From the NCBI GenBank assembly GCA_033239525.1, contig BSYO01000028.1, forward strand, positions 12,641,597 through 12,705,596: a stretch of DNA of 64,000 nucleotides, read 5' to 3'. The notes under the pieces are model-generated. The model saw nothing but the letters and a program-made list of their open reading frames with translations. It was not told the DNA's origin and did not search any database. Both the position numbers and the translations under genes were made by a program. This document shows positions 50,631 through 61,179 of the stretch, one piece after another. Within the stretch, counting starts at the first letter, position 1. Each line of letters opens with the position of its first letter. This stretch comes from Nepenthes gracilis (taxonomy: Eukaryota > Streptophyta > Magnoliopsida > Caryophyllales > Nepenthaceae).

Positions 50631-51851
50631 GTGTTCGCATGGTCCCTTAGTGACATGCCCAGGATCTCTTTTGAGATCATTGTTCACAAGCTAGGCATCG
50701 ATTCTCGGCACAAACCAAGCAGACAAAAGCACAGGAACTACTCCACCGAAAAGTTAGTGGCTGTCCGTGAGGAAGTCAAGAAACTCTTGGACGCCGGATT
50801 CGTCCGAGAAGTTTAGTACCCGGACTTGCTGGCCAACGTTGCCATGGTAAGGAGGAATAATGGGAAGTGGAGGATGTGCGTGGACTTCACCGACCTCAAC
50901 AAGGCGTGCCCCAAGGACAGCTTCCCGCTGCCCAGAATTGACCAACTTGTGGATTCAACGTCTGGCTACGAACTCTTAAGCTTCATAGACGCATACTCGG
51001 GTTACAACCAGATCAGAATGAGTCTTGAGGACGAGGAGCACACGTCGTTCATGACGGACCAAGGGACATACTGCTATAAGGTGATGCCTTTTGGCATTAA
51101 GAACGCAGGAGCGACTTATCAACGACTTGTGAACAAGATGTTCAAGGACCAGATAGGCAGGGACGTGGAAGTGTACGTTGACGACATGCTCGTTAAGAGC
51201 AGAGCAAACAGCGACCACGTCAGGGACTTAGCCGAGACCTTCCACGTGCTAAGGACCCATGGAATGAAGCTCAATCCAAGTAAGTGTACCTTCGGTGTCG
51301 CCTCGGGAAAATTCTTGGGTTACATTGTGTCACATCGGGGAATCGAGGCAAACCCAAAAAAGATCCAAGCGATCCTGGACATGCTATCCCCGCGGATGGT
51401 AAAGGAAGTCCAGCAGCTTATTGGGCGAGTGGCCGCCCTCTCTCATTTCCTGGCAAAATCGATCGAGAAGCACCAGCTGCTCTTCAAAGCCCTAAGGGGG
51501 ACAAAGTCCCAGGACTTCCGGTGGAGTGACGACTGTGAGGACGCATTCCGAGGACTCAAGAGCTACCTCTCAAGCCCACCCCTTTTAGCTTCTGCCCAGC
51601 AGGGCGAAGAGCTATACCTGTACCTCTCCATGTCCAACGCAGCGTTAAGCTCGGCTCTAGTGCGAGAGCATCATGGGAGGCAACAGCCCGTGTACTATGT
51701 GAGCAAGACTCTCGCGGATGCCGAGACCAAGTATCCCCTCACAGAGAAGGTGGTCTTAGCATTGGTTTATTCCGCAAGGAAGCTCAGGACATATTTTCAG
51801 GCGCACAGGATAGTAGTCCTGACCGACCAGCCGCTGAGGGCCATCTTGTAG
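50631..51851 (+). pseudogene. Reverse transcriptase of element A
   Basis: One frame runs from 50631, broken by a TAG at 50814-50816, to a TAG at 51849-51851. After the pre-RT segment (IIVHKLGIDS), the core has MCVDFTDLNKACPKDSFPLP, ELLSFIDAYSGYNQIRM, YKVMPFGIKNAGATYQRL, and the intact catalytic motif YVDDMLVKS. The thumb/connection follows (GKFLGYIVSHRGIEANPKK, then YYVSKTLADAETKY). It would copy element RNA to DNA. It is among the best-preserved retroelement frames in the window, but the two stops prevent a full polyprotein. Confidence 0.88.
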
Positions 51852-51893
51852 AAGCCTAAGATCTCCGGGCGACTGATCAAGTGGGCCATCGAA

Positions 51894-52480
51894 TTGGAAA
51901 AATTTGATATAGAGTTCCGTTTAAGACCAGCCTTAAAGGGACAGGCCCTCGCGGACTTCCTTGTCGAGACAACGGCGCTGCCCAACGACAATGAGAACCA
52001 AACTGACGTGGATGAGTTCAACAAGGCGTCAACTTGGACCTTACACGTGGACAGCTCCTCCATGAAGGATGGCTGCGGAGCTGGTGTTGTCTTGCGCACG
52101 CCCGAGGGGCTGGAGATAAAGTACTCACTGACCCTGGGATTCTTGGCCACAAACAACATCACAGAATACGAGGCCTTGCTGGCTGGGCTTCGACTGGCCA
52201 AGGAGTACTCGGCCAGGGATTTGATTATCTACAGCGACTCCGAATTGATCGTCAATCAGGTCCGTGGAAGCTTTGATGACAACTGACGCTTGTTGTCTAA
52301 ATCCCCTCTCAAAGTTAAAGGCATGATTTTGCACTTCAAGGCAGCCGAGTTTGTCCACATCTCGAGGGAGGAAAACGCCAAGGCCGACACGCTTGCAAGG
52401 GCCGTGGCCACGGGGATCGGGCGGTATGCTCGGGAATGCACCAAAATCTGGGAGAGATCAAAGCATCGAAGACCTCGAAC
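51894..52480 (+). pseudogene. RNase H of element A
   Basis: Continues in the RT frame after the TAG at 51849: WTLHVDSSSMKDGCGAGVVL (first catalytic Asp), then ITEYEALLAGLRLAKEYSAR (catalytic Glu) and LIIYSDSELIVNQVRGSF (third Asp). A TGA at 52284-52286 precedes a connecting segment (FKAAEFVHISREENAKADTL). A frameshift near 52420-52470 moves the next domain to another frame. All three acidic catalytic residues seen are intact. Confidence 0.82.
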
Positions 52481-52515
52481 AGGAGGTAATGCAAGTCGCG
52501 GACGGAAGCACCTAG

Positions 52516-53745
52516 ATGACTCCTTATCTGAGGTATTTATCCGACGGCTTGCTGCCCGAGGATCCAAACGAAGCCAAGAATGTGAAAAAGACGGCGGGAT
52601 GGTACATGACCGTGGACGGCCAGCTGTATCAATGGGGCTTCTCAGCCCCTTACCTAAGATGTCTTACCCTAGAGGAGGCCGAGTATGCCCTCCAGGAGGT
52701 ACATCTCGAAGTGTGTGGATCCAACATCGGGGGGAAGAACCTAGCCTTTAAACTTATGAGACAAGGATACTACTGGCCAACGATGAAGTATGACGCCATG
52801 GACTTTGTGCACAAATGCAAAAACTGCCAACTTCACAGCAACATGACCCATCGCCCCCACATAGATCTCCGGGCACTACAATCCTTGTGGCCGTTCGCCC
52901 AATGGGGGCTCGATATCCTCGGACCACTTCCCCTCGCTCCCGGACAGAGGAAGATCCTGATCGTTTGAATAGATTATTTCACCAAATGGGTAGAGACGGT
53001 GCCGCTGGCTAGGATAACGGAGCAAAATGCCACGGAGTTCCTCCGACAGAATGTCGTATGCAGGTTTGGAATACCAGAGTGTATCGTGACCGATAATGGG
53101 ACACAGTTTACCGAAAAACGGTTCACTAAGTACTGCACCAGCTTGAGGATCAACTTGGTACACACGTCAGTAGTATACCCGCAGGCCAACGGACAGGTGG
53201 AGGTAACGAACCGCACGATCCTGCATGAACTCAAGACCAAGCTAGAGTGTTCCGAAGGCTCATGGGTACATGAGCTGCCCTCGGTCCTCTGGTCATACAG
53301 GACAACGCCCAGAGAGCCCACAAGGGAGACCCCTTTCTGCCTTTGCTACGGGATCGAAGCTGTCATTCCAATAGAAGTAGGCCTCACCAGCCCTCGGGTT
53401 GGATGCTTCAGCACGACGGATAATAGCCAGAGGCTCCGGGAAAGCCTCGACGCGCTAGAGGAGGTTCACGATCAGTCGAGGCTCAGGATAGCGGCCTACC
53501 AGCAATGAGTGGCCTGCTATTACAACAAGGTAAAGGCGCAACAATTCGAGGTTGGAGATCTAGTGCTGAGGAGCGTGGAAGCTACAGGAAAAAACACTGG
53601 CAAAAACAAGCTCTTGCCAAATTGAGAAGGGCCGTTTTTGGCCTCCACCATCCTTCGAGGAGGGGCTTACAAACTGCGCACCCAAGAGGGCAAGTTGGTA
53701 CCCCGGACATGGAATGCCACTCATCTCAAGAGATACTACCAGTGA
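52516..53745 (+). pseudogene. Integrase of element A
   Basis: Starts with MTPYLRYLSDGLLPED. The zinc-binding region follows (EVHLEVCGSN, then FVHKCKNCQLH), in which the second His position reads Asn in GSNIGG while element B keeps His. The catalytic core has LDILGP and IDYFTKWVE, interrupted by a TGA at 52966-52968, then IVTDNGTQF and YPQANGQVEVTNRT, so the D,D,E residues are present. A TGA at 53506-53508 and another near 53626 break the C-terminal region (VGDLVLR), which ends at a TGA at 53743-53745 after LKRYYQ. It would insert the DNA copy into the genome. Confidence 0.85.
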
Positions 53746-53768
53746 TAGGCGGGTCACCTGCGACTAAC

Positions 53769-54010
53769 AAAACTCGGATTCGTCCAAGCGGCCCAAGAGG
53801 TCGTACGCAAAACTCGGATTTGTCCAAGCTGCCCAAGAGGTCGTACACAAAACTCGAATTCGTCCGAGCGGCCCAAGAGGTCGTAAACAAAATTTGGATT
53901 CGTCTAAGCAGCCCAAGATGTTGTAAACAAAACTCGGATTCGTCCGAGCGGCCTAGTAGGCCGTAAACCCAAAACCCGGATACGTCTGAGCAGTTAAGAA
54001 GCCGAAAAAA
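53769..54010 (+). repeat. 40-bp tandem repeat, six copies, after the pol stop
   Basis: Units start at 53769, 53809, 53849, 53889, 53929 and about 53971, each of the type 'aaaactcggattcgtccaag...gcccaagaggtcgta'. The period is 40 bp, not a multiple of three, so it is not a protein repeat. Tandem repeats at this place are known in Tat-lineage elements and can seed satellites (family knowledge). Confidence 0.88.
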
Positions 54011-54024
54011 AAAGAGAGCCAGTT

Positions 54025-56047
54025 GGATGCGAGATCACTTGTTTAACACCATGATAAGCGTACTCCAAGGGTCAAGAGTAAAAAACAGGGCATTTGTGAT
54101 AAACTCGAACGTTCCCTTTTTATTCATATATGTTATACAACAACGGGAAAGGAAAAAGAAAGCTAGGCCTCGGTGGGGCCCTGCGGAGGAGTGGCCTCGG
54201 ATTGTCCTTCTTGAGATAAAGAAGTCCCTGTGTGACTCGAGGTCCCCGGCTGACCTGAGGAGCGAGGACCCCTGGAAGGACTCAGATGCGGGGACCCAAG
54301 AAATTGCCTCCCTCCAAGACCATACACGTCCTAGGGGCGTGCGGCACTCGCGTTGCACGAATCCAGCATGGGGATGGGGAATTGTGGATGCAGCAACCGC
54401 ATCAACCGGCGGCACAGATGAATGCCATCCCAAAACTTGGTCTCCAACAGGCGCTATGTGTCCGGCCCTCACAGCCGCCCGGCGCCTCCTCTAACTGAAG
54501 ATTCCACTCCCGAAGGAATCTGTACTGAACTTATAGGAGCCTTAGGGTTTCCTCAAATAAAGGGCTCTTGGCGGTGGCCACAGCAAGCGTCGCCTGCAGT
54601 CGCTGGTTCTCCTCTTGAACGGCCCTCAAAGACTCCGTCTCCGAACGACACTGGGCAACTTCACCCACCAACTGACTGAGGCCACCGATTAGATCCTAGA
54701 GCTGCAAAAGGAACCAAGGTCATTTAGACACAGGCAACGGGAAGCAAGGCAAACGGAAAACCGGCAAAGTACCTTAGAAACCAGAGGATCCTGATTTGGG
54801 CCACGCTCCCCTAAAGCCTCAGGCACGAGTGGCTCCTCCGCGGACGCGCGGCTTGACAAAAAGCGGCCTCGATGGAGGACCTTTAGGAATGGGGGCTCAG
54901 AATATTCGGGGCCCCTCGGCGTCCGGAATCTCTGAGGCCACGACCTTAACTTCATCGCCGCTAAGAATGTTGAAAAGGTCCTGTTTGTAGCGATGAGCCA
55001 GTTGCCTCCGTCTTACAAGGCTCCACAGAAACATCAAAAGCTACCTCCTCCGAGGCATCAAAAATAATACGGTCATCGGACGGGGGACCCATAGGAATGA
55101 CCGAGACCGATGCTGGGTCTTGACGCCAGAAGAAGAAGGGCCAGCGGCCCCAGACTCCACGGAGGGACCAGTAACCAACCTCCTGGCCTTCTTAACCAGG
55201 GGGTAATAACGGCATTGTCATCTCCAGACGAGGACTCATCGATAATATCCAGTGGGTCTTCTGAGACCTCAGTCCGTGGACTCTTCTGTGGCCTCTCAGA
55301 CGGCTCCTGAATGATAAGGGAGCCCTCTCTTTTTCTCAGTCTCTTCTTCTTCTTCTTCTTCTTCTTCAAAGTTGCAGCAGCAAAATCCTCGGACAATGTC
55401 ACTCACTTGGCCTCGGCCAATTTCTCAGGCGACAATCAAACATTCTTCTTCCTCACATTAAAGCTGCCAAGGTTGGCCATCACTAAGTCCGTGACCTCCT
55501 TGGCAATTTTTCTCTCCTCATCAGTGGCGTCTGAATAATGTTTGCTCGCCACGTTTCCCCACACGAGCGAGAGCTCCCAACCCTCTACGACTCCTAGAAA
55601 GAAGAACTTGTCCTTCCACCTTTTCGTGGAATCCGGATTCCCTCCACTCATCACAGCAAACTCCGGACTAGAGGTCATGGTGATCCAGTCGAGATTATGA
55701 GTAAAGCGAAACATGACTTTCACCATGGCCGCCTCAAGGACTTTCTTGTGACAGCATGCGAATACGTAGAGAGAGACTAAATTCCTGATCGCGTTAGGCT
55801 GGAGCCTAGCAAGCGGGACGGCCAAATCCCTCATTAAGTGGTAAAGCTCCAGTGGAACGGGGAAACGAAGTTCACCTTTAAGGTGAACCTCGTAGACAGC
55901 GATGAAGCCATCTAGAGGACTGCAAGCCCTCTCAGTGGCCCTTGGAACTGCCATCGCAATAGAATCCGAGATGTTGTACTTCACCCAGATCTACTCAAGG
56001 TCTTGAAAAGAGAGAGAGGAGGCTATTTCTTTAACGCCGGGAGTCAT
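54025..56047 (-). pseudogene. Antisense gene of element A (putative gypsy-type transposon domain)
   Basis: On the minus strand, opposite to pol. It likely starts at 56047 (MTPGVKEIASSLSFQDLE), with a TAG at about 55991-55993. It continues through ELRFPVPLELYHLMRDL and LQPNAIRNLVSLYVFA, the pattern of the plant 'putative gypsy type transposon' domain (the PF04195-type family), and then WKDKFFFLGV. A TGA at about 55436 and another near 55406 precede a run of about nine Lys and a basic, Ser-rich linker. After a 71-bp intron-like gap (54702-54772) comes a coiled coil (LIGGLSQLVGEVAQCRSE, then ENQRLQATLAVATAKS). The 3' end near 54025 is approximate. The function of these antisense proteins is unknown; the basic run suggests nuclear entry (inference). 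Confidence 0.65.
54702..54772 (-). other. Probable spliceosomal intron in the antisense gene
   Basis: On the minus strand AAG|GTACTTTGCC at the left and a pyrimidine-rich CCTTGGTTCCTTTTGCAG|CTC at the right give consensus ends. Removing 71 bp joins two frames that both look like this protein, since the coiled coil continues in phase. A TAG codon lies in the second codon after the joint. Confidence 0.5.
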
Positions 56048-56420
56048 GGCAGCACGAAGCGAAAGCTTGACGACGAAATGAAGAGAAGAAGGAGGAAAAG
56101 AATGAAGAAAAAAGCGGCAACTTAAAGGAAATTTTGAACGCAAAATAAGCGCCCTCATTATGACCTTGCCACGCGTCAATAGCCCATACGCAGTGAACGG
56201 ATGTGGGCTTTGGGCTTCCCGAGGCAACGCCACTTCAATCAAGCATCGCATTTAACGCTCCGCAGAGAAACGAAACGGCGACGAAAGACAGGTCTCAGAT
56301 TGATAAGAAGACCTCGGATGCACGAAGGCAGTTCCCATCAGCAAAAAATGGAGGCCGCGAATTGCCGTAATAAAGGAGTGCTCATAAGGCATGTCAAACA
56401 GCTGAGTCCTCGAACCATTT

Positions 56421-56435
56421 AACATGGGGAGCTCA
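56421..56435 (+). promoter_or_regulatory. Purine-rich tract of element A
   Basis: AACATGGGGAGCTCA directly before the 3' LTR start TGATGGGTCCC; compare 9202-9213 in element C. Confidence 0.55.
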
Positions 56436-57451
56436 TGATGGGTCCCAGAACCCAAAGCCCAAAATCGTGATGGCGGGTCTAGAGGATCACAAGGATAAGC
56501 TGGCCTAAGAGGCCCACGAGCCCAACTTGGCCCAAAAGACTAAGTTGGTCCCAAGCGCCTGCAGATTTAGACTAAGAAGTCCGAATAGCAATGGCTGTCC
56601 GAGAGGACATTTTGACCCAAATGAGAACGAGGACGCCACGTATAGTTGACGTCATCAACTAAGTCATGAGGACCTTTACCAGAAGAAACGTCCGAGAACC
56701 TAGCGCAACGAGCAAAGGATGCATAGGGCTTTCAACGGACGAGGACAACCTCAACATTTCCGCTCCCCCTCAGGATAAGGAACCAAAATGACCGAGGATG
56801 CCAGCTCAGATGACTCGCGGAGCACGCGCTGCCGTGAAAGATCCAATGGGCGACGACGGCCCGAATACGCAAAGGTGGCGTCCACGACACGCGTACTGCG
56901 GACGGGCGCCTGTCACGCCCGTATTCGTAGGCTGTGACAGTTGTCCCTATCACGCCCTTTTTCGAGTCGGTGGCGGAGTGACGAGCCGCGCAGTGCCATG
57001 TGTCTCCTTTTCAACTGTACAATTTTCTCTTATAAATATCCCCTTTCAGGCAGCAAAAAGGGGATTCTAAAAAAAACTTTTAATCTGAGCACACTTTGTG
57101 AAGAATTCTTGAGAGAAAAAGGAAAAGGCAAAGAGAAAAAGTGAAGGGAAAGAGTAAGGAAAAAAGAGGCAAGACTTCTCACGTTGTAATCCACTGTGGA
57201 GACAAATCGCTCCACAGGCTCCCATTGTATTCCTTCGCTGCAATAGTAAAACCTCTCGGACTTTCCGTCCGTTGTCGTGGTTTTCACCCTTCTTTCATAA
57301 CAGGATTTTCCACGTAAATCGCGAGTACTCTTTGTGTCATTATCCTTCTTTTGCACCGTTTATTCATGACTTACTTTGTGTTACTATTTCCGTCCCTTCC
57401 ACGAGCGACAAGGCGCTCATACTACGATAGATAAAGTAGGAACACGCGGAC

Positions 57452-57452
<1 letters not shown>
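56436..57452 (+). repeat. 3' LTR of element A
   Basis: About 1.0 kb, starting TGATGGGTCCCAGAACCC. A TATA box TATAAAT lies at 57031-57037. It ends at or near 'gtaggaacacgcggaca', where LTR B ends 'gtaggaacacatca'. An (ACA)n microsatellite follows directly, so the last few bases and any target duplication are uncertain. No 5' partner LTR is in the window. Confidence 0.72.
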
Positions 57453-57486
<34 letters not shown>

Positions 57487-57512
57487 AATATTATTATTAT
57501 TATCATCATCGT
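57453..57512. repeat. (CAA)n and (ATT)n microsatellites
   Basis: About ten CAA units followed by ATT and ATC units, between LTR A and the right direct repeat. Confidence 0.92.
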
Positions 57513-57944
57513 CATTATCATCAATGGAGTCCAAACTAAGGAAAATGTGTGTAGATAAAATTTCTACTGGGCTTGGTTTAGACCGGACCGTCCATTACAT
57601 TAAGTCTGATTGGTTGAAATTTAGGCCCGACTAATTTCTTGAACTGGACTTATTTCTAGTTAAAAATGGTACTTTAACCCGCAAGGATTATAAATTGTTT
57701 TATAAATATAATTTCTTTATTTTAAATAAATGCTAAGTTTTTTTAAAAATATACCAATGAACTATATTTTTCATAATTAATAACTTTTTTTTTAGGTAAA
57801 TGTTCTTCACTGAAGATATTTTTAGGGTCCATTTTTATCTAAATATTATATTTTAAAAATATTTTATATTTTAGGTTCTTTTTATATGAATATTAATTTT
57901 AAATAAAAATATTTAAAAAATAAAAAATTTGTAAATTAATTCAG
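57479..57944 (+). repeat. Right copy of the 467-bp direct repeat
   Basis: Matches 48722-49189 from the ATT tract to 'gtaaattaattcag'. LTR B sequence begins directly at its end. Confidence 0.85.
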
Positions 57945-58786
57945 CCTCCGTACACGACTAGCAATGGCTCTCTTCCCTAATTTTGTGTCATTCTTGAAGG
58001 CAATCTTTACTATAACGGGTACCAACAGATTTAGCATACGTCTCATGAGAAAAGCGCTAGATTCTCTCTTCCTACCCTCTACAAACCCTAATGGTAACAA
58101 GATACAAAAGGAAGGTGAGTAATGTTGGGAGCCGTTACCACCATTAAAACTCCCCGCTAGGAAAGGAAGTAATCCCAACAGATTGCAAAAATTAAACATT
58201 CCTGCCTAAGGAGGGTCATCCAGTAGATTGCAGGAATCAAGCATTCCTACCCAAGAAAGGTTGTCCAGCATTTTCATCTATAAAAGCCCATGGAGTCTTC
58301 ACTCTAGGGAACGCTTACCTCCAAGATTACAAATGATCACTGTTGAGATCACATTGCTCTAAATACAGAGGCCCCCTTTTCTGCTAAAAAGCTCTTGTAA
58401 GCTCTCATAGAGCTCTGACAGTTCTTCAAACTCCCACGCTTACAAGACTCTGGCTCTCTCCTTCTCTCACTACATTTATTGCGAACACAATGCTGAGAGA
58501 CCACGCTCCTCACAAGCCACAGAAAAGCCTCTCGCGTCGAGAACCAAATCCACATCCCAAACACTTTTTATCTTCTCACTGTTACCATTTCTTTTTACCT
58601 TTTTAAAAGTTCGAAGGTCGATTAATGACTTGAGTATCGAAATATTTTTGGTGGGATAATATTTCGCCGACACTTGACCTCTTGTTTGTTGTAATAGTGT
58701 ACAGGATCCAGACTCAAGGACGGAGCCGGATTCAGACGACCCAATTGACTCAAATCTGTTCAAAACTTGAATGTAGGAACACATCA
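57945..58786 (+). repeat. 5' LTR of element B (start missing)
   Basis: Ends 'gtaggaacacatca' directly before the PBS. A TATA box TATAAAAG lies at 58279-58286. Upstream of it, about 48 bp are present twice with changes (58173-58222 and 58218-58268, around 'agattgca' and 'aacattcct' or 'agcattcct'), possibly U3 control repeats. The left border coincides with the end of the direct repeat and lacks TG, so the LTR start is probably lost. Confidence 0.7.
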
Positions 58787-58806
58787 TTGGCGCCGTCTGT
58801 GGGAAG
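58787..58806 (+). other. Primer-binding site of element B
   Basis: TTGGCGCCGTCTGTGGGAAG directly after the LTR end. This motif marks the start of the internal region in many plant Tat/Athila-group elements. Confidence 0.8.
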
Positions 58807-58873
58807 CGTTTACAAAAAGCCAACCACATTTTTTTAGAATCCTTTCTCAATTTCACCTTTCAAGCTAACCAGA

Positions 58874-60433
58874 ATGGTAAACACGAGAACACAAGCTAGC
58901 GAGCCCGTTAGAGACGTGGCCTCTCCCGACTAGAACCACGCTGCTGGTGCCATGGTCAATGGGACTGTCAACGGGGTGCCCACACCCTTCTTTTAAAATT
59001 TTGTGGAGCACAAGCAGAATACCAACATGATACTTCAGATGCTCTACTGCCGCCAGGAGCACTCTTAGCAGGGGCTCCGCTCACGGCAGCCCCTGCACTA
59101 GCCTCCAAGAGAGGAGGCCTGGGGAAGAAAAAGTCGGTAGAAAATCTAGAAGGTTGGCCAACATCCAGACGCTAGAGTCCTCACACGCTCCAAGCCGGCT
59201 AAGGCTTAAAGGGTGCTCAGGCAGTATAAATCTAAAAGAAAGTCCAAAACGAAGGAACCCCCGATACTTTTGGGTGGAGACTAGGACCCAGGCCTAGGAG
59301 GGAGCCTCCCGGGTCATCGAGATCTCTTTGGTGGTAATGGCGGCCACGGCCACACTAGAGAAAGAACGGCGTTGAGAACTTATCTCAACTCCAAGATATC
59401 AGCCAACGCTACTCGAGTTGATCTAAGATTGAAGAAAATCTGGACGCTATCGATCTGGACAGATCTCATTCCACCACAGAAATCTTGAATTGTCGAAGCC
59501 GGTGAAGTTCAAGATGCCACCCCTCATTTGTATGATGGGAGTACTAATCCGGTGAATCACCTCGATCATTTCTGCACACATCTGAGTCTACAAGGTTGGA
59601 GGATGTAGTGATGTGTTGTTGCTTCCCACTCATCTTGAAAGGGGATGCTCGCATATGATTCCACCACCTTCCCTTAGACTCGATCAGGAGTTTCAGGGAG
59701 CTGACTAACCTCTCCCACATCAAGCAGAAGTAGGGAGAGAATCTATAGAAATTTCTGGATCACTTTGTGGCAGAGGCCAGGTAGATCCCCAGGCTCATGG
59801 AGGAGATGAAGTTGGATAATTTTATCTCCATACTGAGGTACGGGGACTTCTTCAGGCACCTAGCACACAAGAATCCATAGACCTTCCGAGAGGCGAAGTC
59901 CATCACCCCAGCCTAAGCAGTGGCAAAGGAGGCCAACGAGATTAAGTATACTGAGCTGACCAAGCAGCCTCGCTCATTCCCGGGAGAGGGAAAGAGGAAG
60001 TTCAACGGCGGTGATAATTCCCGCAGGAAGCACCAGAGCGCAAGGACTACGGGCCGATCAGCCTAATGCCCTTGATCAACACACGTTTAAATATCCTCAT
60101 GCAGATCCGTGGGGAGAAGTTTGTTATATGTCCAAAATCACTTAAGAAGGTGGAGGGAGGAAATTTGGCTAAGTACTGCAATTTTTATCGATCTCCCAGA
60201 TAGTCTCCAGAGGACTGCAAAGCTTTCCAGTGGGAGATAGAAGAGTTCATCCGAAGAGGCCACCTCTCCAGGTTCATCAAAAACTCTAGCTAGAGCTCTG
60301 GCACTGCAAGCGGAGGACCGGAGCCTTCCTCTCCCCTGAATCGGATTGCGACAAGAGTGGTCAACATGGTCACTACACGGCTGCCCAAGAATCTGGCGGC
60401 CAACAATGAGCACCAGACTGGGCGGAAGAAGTA
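58874..60433 (+). pseudogene. gag of element B
   Basis: ATG at 58874 (MVNTRTQASEPVRDVASPD) followed by a stop, then many stops and frame changes. Recognisable pieces include VKFKMPP, NHLDHFCTHLSL-type and FLDHFVAEARQIPRLMEEMK segments near 59500-59800, and a KQPRSFPGEGKRKF segment near 59960. The intact product would be the particle protein. The remnant runs to the linker before the protease near 60433. No clear zinc knuckle was found. Confidence 0.6.
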
Positions 60434-60551
60434 ACACACCGTAAACAATGTCGTTAGTTTTAGTGACAATGACTTAGCACATGTAACTTTCCCAAATGTA
60501 GATCCCCTTGTTATATCCGCACTAGTTTCGGATGGTAGTGTCGACTACTAA

Positions 60552-60899
60552 ATGAAACGAGTATTCATTGATAATGGAAGCTCATGCGATTTGCTTTACC
60601 TTGATGCATTTTTAAAATTTGGTTTAAAAAAGGGTCAATTAAAACTTGATGAAGGCCCGCTACACGACCTTGACAACGAGCCGGTGCCCGTCCATGGGAC
60701 GATCCAATTGGAGGTCACCAGGGGCACTTACCTGAGAACCGCAAATCACACATTCACCTTCTTGGTAGTCGACTTGCCCTCCGTATACAACGCTATACTA
60801 GGCCGCCCGTGCCTAACAACATTCGGAGCCCGTCACTTCGATACCACACCTCAAGATAAAATATTTGGCGCCATACGGTGTGGGCAAAGTGCTGGGTGA
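60552..60899 (+). pseudogene. Protease of element B
   Basis: A 115-codon frame with RVFIDNGSSCDLLYLDAF, which holds the aspartic protease active site (DNGSS), and TFLVVDLPSVYNAILGRPCL, the second conserved block. The frame then drifts after TTFGAR. The ATG is an internal Met, since the gene was a domain of gag-pol. It would cut the polyprotein. This is one of the best kept parts of element B. Confidence 0.82.
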
Positions 60900-61179
60900 C
60901 TAGGTTACTGGGTGGACATATTACATGTCCCAAATCGCTCCCAGCAATAGCATCAGGTCGGTAGGGAAACTCGACCATCAAGACGAAATGACCCTGTAGC
61001 AGGTACAGTCTGGTGAGGCAACCAATCTAGTCCTACTGAACTCGGAGAATCCGAAAAGGTACGTGCAGATCAATGGCTCACTAAATGGCATACTACATGA
61101 CGAGCTGATCACGTTCTTGGGACAGAATACCGACATCTTCACATGGACTCCCGCTGACATTTTGAAATTTTGGCCAGAG

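Larger units (their letters stand above)
50050..57452 (+). mobile_element. 5'-truncated Tat-lineage gypsy element A
   Basis: Order on the plus strand: protease tail, RT, RNase H, integrase, a 40-bp tandem repeat, an antisense gene, a purine-rich tract and a 3' LTR of about 1 kb. The 5' LTR, PBS and gag are missing. An antisense ORF and tandem repeats between integrase and 3' LTR are traits of the Tat/Retand lineage. All genes are interrupted by stops. Confidence 0.85.

Noticed and set aside
53769..54010. Possible CRISPR-like array
   Set aside because: Units abut directly with no spacers, sit inside a plant retrotransposon, and have diverged from each other.
48722..57944. Direct repeats taken as the LTR pair of element A
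   Set aside because: They lack TG/CA termini and PBS/PPT at the inner borders, and a separate LTR with TATA box is already present at 56436-57452.
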